10,210 bases of DNA, from positions 1 through 10,210 of the forward strand of contig DAIDAH010000092.1 of NCBI GenBank assembly GCA_027310735.1, in the 5' to 3' direction. Below the pieces are notes generated by a model that saw nothing but the letters and a program-made list of their open reading frames with translations, did not search any database and was not told where the DNA came from. Every line of letters begins with the position of its first letter. The stretch's first letter is position 1. This DNA comes from Methylotenera sp. (lineage in GTDB: Bacteria; Pseudomonadota; Gammaproteobacteria; Burkholderiales; Methylophilaceae). The position numbers and the translations under genes were made by a program. Below, one piece after another: positions 5,559 to 10,210 of the stretch.

Positions 5559-7712
5559 ATGTCACAAACGCTATATTTAAAGGCTTTAAGCCATCATCGT
5601 GCAAGTCAGTTCGCTCAAGCTGAACCGCTTTATCAACAAGTAATTGCCATGCAAGCAAAGCATGCTGATGCGTTACACATGTTAGGTGTGTTGTACCACC
5701 AAACCAATCGCTCTACAGAAGCGGTCGGACTTATAGAACAAGCCTTGGCAATCCAGCCAAAGAATCTGGACTACCTGAATAACTTCGGGCTAGTACTGCG
5801 CGCTGCCAATCAGCCTGAAGCGGCCATAAAAAGCTTTCAGCAAGCCATTTTATTGCAGCCAAAAGATATGGATGTTCAGCTTAACTTGGCTAATACGTTA
5901 ATCTCGCTAAATCGGTTTGAAGAGGCTGTGAGTTACTACAAACGTGTGCTACGCATATTCCCTAAAAAAGACGACGTACGTGCAGCGCTTTGCCATTGCC
6001 TATCCACTCTAGGCAATCAAGCACATGCCATAGGAAACTTTGCACAAGCTGAAGCTTGTTTTCAAGAAGCTATCAGTTTCAACCAGCAAGATGCTGCCTT
6101 GTTTTACAACTTAGGCAACGCACAACGCGAGCTAGGCAAGGCTGCTCAAGCTGAGAAACAATACCAGAAGTCTATTCAACTGGCACCTGATGATGCTGAT
6201 GCTTACAACAATCTGGGCAATGTGCAGCGTGAACTAGGTCATCTTGATCTAGCTATTGAATGCTACACAAAAGCATTAACAATCAATCCACACCTATATC
6301 ACGCCAAAGTGCATCTAGTGCATCAGAAGCAGCATGTATGTGACTGGCGTGGCTTAAATGATGATATTACGGAGATTCGCAACTGGGTTAACACCATACC
6401 TGAAGCGCAAGTTTCACCATTTGCTTTTCTAGCCATGCCAACCACCACCGCTGAAGAACAAAAAAAATGCGCGGACAATTGGGTAAACAACCGCTACAGC
6501 GAATTATTTGCGATTAGCAAGCAACTTGATTTCAATGCCTCTAGAAATCAAAGTAGCCAAGACAAAGACTTCACTCGTAAGATTAAAATCGGTTACTTAT
6601 CCGCAGACTTTCGACTACATCCTCTCGCTTTTTTAATCAGCGAACTTATCGAACTGCATGACCGCACACAATTTGAGATTATTGGCTTTTCATACGGCAT
6701 TAACGACAAAACACCTGCTAGAGAACGGCTGGTGAAAGCCTTTGATAATTTTCATGACATTAGAAGCCTATCCGAAATTGACGCTGCAAAAAAGATATAT
6801 ACTTGCGGCATAGATATTCTGGTCGATTTGACTGGCTACACACAAACCAGTCGCAGTGGCATTGCGGCGTTACGCCCTGCCCCGATCAATGTAAACTGGT
6901 TAGGTTTTCCAGGAACAATGGGCAGCTTAACTACCGATAGTGCTAGAAACCAAAAGCCACTATTTGATTATATTTTGACGGACAGCTATATCACTCCAGC
7001 AGACTCAGCAAAGTATTATGCTGAAACACTAGCTTTGTTACCGCATTGCTATCAACCCAACGACAGCAAGCGCCCCATAGGCAAAACACCTACACGACCA
7101 GACTGCAATCTGCCAGACAACACCTTTGTGTTTTGCTGCTTCAACCAAACATTCAAGATTACCTCAGAAGTCTTTGCAATCTGGATGCGCTTGCTTAAAG
7201 CCAAACCTGATAGCGTGCTCTGGCTACTCGACTGCAACCGCTGGGCTAAACAAAATTTAATCAATGAAGCCTTGGCGCAAGGCATCACATCTGAACGCCT
7301 TATTTTTGCACCACGCGTTTCTATTGCAGACCACTTGGCTCGCCATGTGCATGCTGACTTATTTTTAGATACTCAACCCTACAATGCGCATACTACTTGC
7401 AGCGATGCCTTATGGATGGGGTTGCCTGTTTTGACCTGTGTCGGAGATACGTTTGCAGCGCGTGTGGCAGGTAGTTTACTAAGTGCATCCAACTTAAATC
7501 AGCTTATCGCATCATCCTTGCAGGACTATGAGAGTAAAGCGCTTTACATCGCAGAAAACCCAGACTACCTTTTAGATATAAAACAAAAAGTATTGGCAAC
7601 TAAAACCGATTCACCTATCTTCAACTCCAATATTTTTGCCAAATCACTAGAAGATACTTACCAAACCATATGGCAAAGTCACTTTAACAATAAAGACCAA
7701 ATACAAAGCTGA
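5559..7712 (+). CDS. TPR-repeat O-GlcNAc-transferase-like (SPINDLY/GT41 family) glycosyltransferase
   Basis: The 717-residue protein has two parts. Seven tetratricopeptide repeats occupy residues 2-35, 36-69, 70-103, 104-137, 138-178 (with a 7-residue insertion), 179-212 and 213-246. After a linker, a GT41-type catalytic domain spans about 340-705. It shows GYLSADFRLHP (about 345-355, the HP of the catalytic region), DILVDLTGYT, ALRPAPINVNWLGFPGTMG, CFNQTFK (K about 533, equivalent to the UDP-binding Lys of human OGT), DTQPYNAHTTCSDALWMGLP (about 604-623) and GDTFAARVAGSLL. No signal peptide or membrane segment is seen, so it is probably cytoplasmic. Bacterial relatives glycosylate proteins or transfer sugars in polysaccharide assembly; the acceptor cannot be told here and no flagellin, pilin or adhesin gene is adjacent. 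It starts 9 bases after mnmC without an obvious Shine-Dalgarno, so co-transcription with the mnm genes is likely. Confidence 0.88.
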   Translation: MSQTLYLKALSHHRASQFAQAEPLYQQVIAMQAKHADALHMLGVLYHQTNRSTEAVGLIEQALAIQPKNLDYLNNFGLVLRAANQPEAAIKSFQQAILLQPKDMDVQLNLANTLISLNRFEEAVSYYKRVLRIFPKKDDVRAALCHCLSTLGNQAHAIGNFAQAEACFQEAISFNQQDAALFYNLGNAQRELGKAAQAEKQYQKSIQLAPDDADAYNNLGNVQRELGHLDLAIECYTKALTINPHLYHAKVHLVHQKQHVCDWRGLNDDITEIRNWVNTIPEAQVSPFAFLAMPTTTAEEQKKCADNWVNNRYSELFAISKQLDFNASRNQSSQDKDFTRKIKIGYLSADFRLHPLAFLISELIELHDRTQFEIIGFSYGINDKTPARERLVKAFDNFHDIRSLSEIDAAKKIYTCGIDILVDLTGYTQTSRSGIAALRPAPINVNWLGFPGTMGSLTTDSARNQKPLFDYILTDSYITPADSAKYYAETLALLPHCYQPNDSKRPIGKTPTRPDCNLPDNTFVFCCFNQTFKITSEVFAIWMRLLKAKPDSVLWLLDCNRWAKQNLINEALAQGITSERLIFAPRVSIADHLARHVHADLFLDTQPYNAHTTCSDALWMGLPVLTCVGDTFAARVAGSLLSASNLNQLIASSLQDYESKALYIAENPDYLLDIKQKVLATKTDSPIFNSNIFAKSLEDTYQTIWQSHFNNKDQIQS

Positions 7713-7861
7713 CTTACCACGCAAAATCTTATGCTACAGTCTCAATCATTTTGAATAAATAACAACATCAATCATACCTAAAACATAATAAAAATACCTT
7801 TAAGTAAAATAGACTTAAGATTAAATTCGCATAATAAGATTAAATACAATAGGACAACGCC
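7713..7861 (+). promoter_or_regulatory. AT-rich leader of the pilU-like gene with direct repeats and RBS
   Basis: This 149-base gap is very AT-rich, and no intrinsic terminator for the upstream glycosyltransferase is seen. Two copies of TAAGATTAAAT (7816-7826 and 7835-7845) are 19 bases apart start to start, about two helical turns. -10-like hexamers are TAAAAT (7805-7810) and CATAAT (7830-7835), neither with a convincing -35. AGGA at 7851-7854 lies 7 bases before the pilU ATG and supports that start. Confidence 0.4.
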
Positions 7862-8947
7862 ATGGCAGCAGTAGACATTAGCCCCATCTTAAAATTCATG
7901 CTGGACAAAGGTGGCTCTGACCTATTTTTTAGTACTGGTACAGCCATTCATATTGAAATTGAAGGCGACACACTACCAATCAATGCTCAACCAATGACAC
8001 CTGGCATGATCAAAGAAATTGCCTACTCACTGATGAGTACAGATCAAATCAAGGAATTCGAAACAATACTAGAGTGTAATTTCGCCATTAGCAGAAAAGG
8101 CATCGGTCGCTTTCGCGTCAATGTATTTAAACAACGCGGCGAAGTTGGCATGGTCATCCGCCATATCAAAACAGACATTCCATCCATTGAAAGCTTAGGC
8201 TTACCGACTGTATTAAAAGACTTAATCGCACGTAAACGCGGCTTAATTCTGATTGTTGGCGCCACAGGTTCAGGTAAGACGACCACCCTCGCCTCCATGA
8301 TTGATTATCGTAACGAAAACTTTAACGGACATATTCTCACTCTTGAAGACCCGATTGAGTTTATTCATCCGCACAAAAAGTCCGTGGTAGATCAACGTGA
8401 AGTTGGCATTGATACCTTATCTTTTGAAAATGGACTCAAAAATGCCATGCGACAGGCACCTGATGTGATATTAATCGGCGAGGTGCGCGATATGGAGGGT
8501 ATGAAAAACGCTTTAGCCTATGCTGAAACAGGCCACTTATGCTTAGCAACATTACATGCCAACAATGCGAGCCAAGCACTTGAACGTGTCATTTCATTCT
8601 TTCCTGAAGACGGTCGTGCTGGCTTACTACTGGGAATGTCAATGAACCTTGTGGCGATTGTTTCACAACGCTTGATTCCGGGGAAACAAAGCAAGCGCGT
8701 TGCCGCGAGCGAGATTATGATTAACACGCCTTACATGTCTGAATTAATTCAAAAGCAAAAAATAAGCGACATGAAGGAAATTATGGCGGATAACAATGAT
8801 ATTGGTATGAATACCTTTGACCAATCGTTATTTAACTTATTTTCCAGCGGTAAAATTGATGAAAACAACGCGCTAGCCAATGCAGACTCACGTAACGACT
8901 TGTCGCTAAAAATTCGTTTTGCTGCAGAGGCCGCTCGTGGCCAGTAA
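7862..8947 (+). CDS. pilU: PilT/PilU-family type IV pilus retraction ATPase, closest to PilU
   Basis: This is a cytoplasmic hexameric secretion ATPase that works at the inner-membrane pilus base; PilU assists PilT in depolymerising the pilus for twitching motility and DNA uptake. In 361 residues an N-terminal PAS-like domain with GGSDLFF (17-23) is followed by the RecA-like core. That core has Walker A GATGSGKTT (133-141, K139), Asp box LEDPIEF (161-167), Walker B DVILIGEVRD (201-210, E207) and His box HLCLATLHANN (225-235). HANNASQALERVISFFPED and the late GMNTFDQSLFNLFSSGKI resemble PilU rather than PilT, whose His box reads LHTTNA. The extended C-terminal tail also suits PilU. The usual pilT neighbour is absent: upstream is the glycosyltransferase and downstream a convergent transporter. 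The ATG has an AGGA 7 bases upstream. Confidence 0.9.
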   Translation: MAAVDISPILKFMLDKGGSDLFFSTGTAIHIEIEGDTLPINAQPMTPGMIKEIAYSLMSTDQIKEFETILECNFAISRKGIGRFRVNVFKQRGEVGMVIRHIKTDIPSIESLGLPTVLKDLIARKRGLILIVGATGSGKTTTLASMIDYRNENFNGHILTLEDPIEFIHPHKKSVVDQREVGIDTLSFENGLKNAMRQAPDVILIGEVRDMEGMKNALAYAETGHLCLATLHANNASQALERVISFFPEDGRAGLLLGMSMNLVAIVSQRLIPGKQSKRVAASEIMINTPYMSELIQKQKISDMKEIMADNNDIGMNTFDQSLFNLFSSGKIDENNALANADSRNDLSLKIRFAAEAARGQ

Positions 8948-8961
8948 TATTAATTAAATTA

Positions 8962-9927
8962 CTAATTATCCTGAGTCGCTGCAAATATTGCAGCGACTAC
9001 AATCAAGCTACCGCCTATCCACTCATTCATCGCCATTGTCTCGTGCGCTAAATAATAAGAAGCCACGGCAGCCACAACCAATTCAAACAAAAATAATACC
9101 GAAGCACGTGTAGCGGGAATCCGCGTTACGCCGTATTGTACGAATAGCGTTGCAGCCAATAGCAAAAATGCAATCAGCGTCAGAATCAACCAATCGGTCA
9201 AACTAAAAAAACTTGGCATTGGTAACGCATCTTTTACAAAAGGCAAAAAAGCCAAGGACACCAGCAACACGCCTATCCATATTGCAAAAGATTTAGCGCG
9301 TAGGCTCAAATGACTTGATTTTCGCGCAATAACATTGCTTAGCGCAAAACCTAGTCCCGCAGAGAAGCCTAGCCATTCTGCGGTATTTTTAGGTAAAGGA
9401 AAGCCGCCTACTTGTGGGTTATGCAACATAATAAACGCGCCCACTAATGAAGCCGCAATTGCAACGTAGCCATTAAATGTTGTTTTTTCTTTTAACCAGA
9501 AATGTGCCAGTATCAGCGTCCATAGCGGAGATAAATAAAACAGCAACATCACGCGCATCACCTCACCATCAATCACAGCCAGCACGTAGCTAAGATTCGT
9601 CCAGCCCGCAGTGAGGCCAAGCCAAACAATACTGATCGGCAACTTAAAAATACCTCGCCAATACTTAGCAAAATAAATACCCGCGATAATAGTTGCAATG
9701 CTGTAGGTGTACAAACTTGAAACGACGCCAGATACGCCGGCCTCGGACATCAAGCGATATGGATACCAGATAATTCCCCAACAAACCGCGCCGAATAACA
9801 AACCAAACACCGCCATCGTGTGATGAGAATCTGCCGACACTTTTACTTGATTATTATTTTCCACATTACTCACTTTGCTCACTTCAATGACTCTGGCAAC
9901 AGATACTACGCTAGAAATTTGAATCAA
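8962..9927 (-). CDS. DMT-superfamily (EamA domain) inner-membrane transporter
   Basis: This integral inner-membrane protein has about ten hydrophobic segments in two EamA-type halves. The first begins at MAVFGLLFGAVCWGIIWYPY and the second half covers about residues 180-318 (LGFSAGLGFALSNVIARKSS onward). DMT proteins export or import small metabolites such as amino acids or purines; the substrate here cannot be predicted. The longest frame opens with TTG at 9927 and gives a polar 37-residue N-terminus unusual for the family. ATG at 9816 (residue 38) starts exactly at the first membrane helix and fits family architecture better. Neither start has a clear Shine-Dalgarno. A TTGACA -35-like hexamer (minus strand, forward 9945-9950) would put the TTG inside the promoter, also favouring a later start. 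It converges on pilU with a 14-base gap and is divergent from dapC. Confidence 0.85.
   Translation of the reverse strand: MIQISSVVSVARVIEVSKVSNVENNNQVKVSADSHHTMAVFGLLFGAVCWGIIWYPYRLMSEAGVSGVVSSLYTYSIATIIAGIYFAKYWRGIFKLPISIVWLGLTAGWTNLSYVLAVIDGEVMRVMLLFYLSPLWTLILAHFWLKEKTTFNGYVAIAASLVGAFIMLHNPQVGGFPLPKNTAEWLGFSAGLGFALSNVIARKSSHLSLRAKSFAIWIGVLLVSLAFLPFVKDALPMPSFFSLTDWLILTLIAFLLLAATLFVQYGVTRIPATRASVLFLFELVVAAVASYYLAHETMAMNEWIGGSLIVVAAIFAATQDN
8974..8998. terminator. Perfect hairpin at the pilU/transporter convergence, possible bidirectional terminator
   Basis: AGTCGCTGCAA (8974-8984) and TTGCAGCGACT (8988-8998) form a perfect 11-bp stem with an ATA loop. It lies inside the last codons of the transporter gene, encoding about AVAAIFAAT near its C-terminus, and starts 27 bases after the pilU stop. 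Neither side has a proper T-run (the transporter side is merely AT-rich), so a 3'-end stabilising or Rho-related structure is as likely as an intrinsic terminator. Confidence 0.45.
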
Positions 9928-9947
9928 TAATTTGAGAGCGTTTCTGT

Positions 9948-9971
9948 CAAATTGTTTAGCAAATTGTTTAG
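9948..9971. repeat. Perfect 12-bp tandem repeat (two copies of CAAATTGTTTAG)
   Basis: CAAATTGTTTAG occurs at 9948-9959 and again immediately at 9960-9971. It occupies the centre of the 69-base gap between the divergent transporter and dapC genes. Each copy carries TTGTTT, a poor -35 candidate for dapC, and the left copy abuts the TTGACA-like hexamer of the transporter strand (forward 9945-9950). It may be a regulator binding pair or simply a slippage duplication. Confidence 0.6.
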
Positions 9972-9990
9972 ATAGTCCGCCCGCTATATT
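9964..9990 (+). promoter_or_regulatory. Candidate dapC promoter with near-zero leader
   Basis: TATATT (9985-9990) is a fair -10 hexamer; TTGTTT (9964-9969) is a weak -35 at the short spacing of 15. A transcript would begin at about 9997, which is the first ATG of dapC, so the mRNA may be leaderless. No Shine-Dalgarno precedes either ATG. Confidence 0.35.
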
Positions 9991-9996
9991 ACAATA

Positions 9997-10210
9997 ATGG
10001 CTATGAATCCAAATCTAAATTTACTCCAGCCCTACCCTTTTCAGCGCTTACGCGATTTACTCAAAGGTATAACGCCTAATCCAGCTTTTACCGCGATTAA
10101 TCTGTCGATTGGCGAGCCTAAGCATGCCACGCCGCAACTCATTAAGGACGCCTTGGTAGAAAACTTGGCAGGTTTAGCCAATTATCCCACGACGATAGGC
10201 TCATTAGCGT
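9997..10210 (+). CDS. dapC: Succinyldiaminopimelate aminotransferase DapC, N-terminal part only
   Basis: The reading frame runs off the window after 71 codons. The visible start MAMNPNLNLLQPYPFQRLRD, followed by LLKGITPNP, INLSIGEPKH and NYPTTIGS, matches the N-terminus of the betaproteobacterial DapC family. DapC is a PLP-dependent class I/II aminotransferase that makes N-succinyl-LL-2,6-diaminopimelate for lysine and peptidoglycan synthesis. The PLP lysine lies beyond the window. Two in-frame ATGs (9997 and 10003) are possible; the family's usual MNPxL opening suggests 10003, whereas the nearby -10 hexamer would allow initiation at 9997. A related alanine/aspartate-type aminotransferase cannot be fully excluded from 71 residues. 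Confidence 0.82.
   Translation, partial: MAMNPNLNLLQPYPFQRLRDLLKGITPNPAFTAINLSIGEPKHATPQLIKDALVENLAGLANYPTTIGSLA

Noticed and set aside
7713..7790. Terminator after the OGT-like gene
   Set aside because: No stem of useful length followed by a T-run could be found; read-through toward pilU remains possible.
1..10210. Mobile elements, CRISPR arrays, tRNA or rRNA genes, defence systems
   Set aside because: No transposase or integrase reading frames, no spaced identical repeats, and no clover-leaf or rRNA-like segments were seen; all long reading frames are accounted for by metabolic, regulatory, pilus or transport genes.

Overview
The window looks like a chromosomal segment of a betaproteobacterium with moderately low GC (mid-40s percent, estimated by eye). 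The proteins carry betaproteobacterial features: a form II RuBisCO with a divergent CbbR, a proteobacterial-type phosphoribulokinase, a type IV pilus PilU-like ATPase, a DapC-type aminotransferase and a SPINDLY/OGT-like TPR glycosyltransferase. A Nitrosomonadales-type autotroph (Gallionella-, Thiobacillus- or Methylophilaceae-like relatives) would fit, but the genus cannot be settled from this sequence. No transposase, integrase, CRISPR array, tRNA or rRNA is visible, and gene density is high throughout.

Region 1 (about 1-3600) is a compact Calvin-Benson-Bassham module. Form II RuBisCO (cbbM, minus strand) is transcribed away from a LysR-type activator (cbbR, plus strand), and phosphoribulokinase (cbbP/prk, plus strand) follows cbbR. 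Together the two enzymes supply the only two reactions unique to the cycle: ribulose-5-phosphate is phosphorylated to ribulose-1,5-bisphosphate, which is then carboxylated. The 183-base cbbM-cbbR gap and the 139-base cbbR-prk gap both carry dyad-symmetric elements at promoter-like positions, good candidates for control sites of CbbR or another regulator. A strong intrinsic terminator closes the module behind prk.

Region 2 (3625-7712) holds three tightly packed plus-strand genes. The two activities of the tRNA-modifying enzyme MnmC are encoded by separate cistrons (mnmD methyltransferase, then the FAD-dependent mnmC oxidoreductase) that overlap by ATGA. Nine bases later comes a 717-residue protein with seven TPR repeats and an O-GlcNAc-transferase-like catalytic domain.

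Region 3 (7713-10210) holds a stand-alone pilU-like retraction ATPase gene (plus), a convergent DMT/EamA-family transporter gene (minus), and the 5' end of dapC (plus), divergent from the transporter. A perfect 11-bp hairpin sits in the last codons of the transporter gene, in the pilU/transporter convergence. A perfect 12-bp tandem repeat sits in the 69-base divergent gap between the transporter and dapC.

Most of the window is ordinary housekeeping or accessory metabolism. The parts most worth a second look are the symmetric elements around the cbb genes, the split and overlapping mnmD/mnmC pair with its linked OGT-like gene, and several genes with no visible Shine-Dalgarno but a -10-like hexamer almost touching the start codon.
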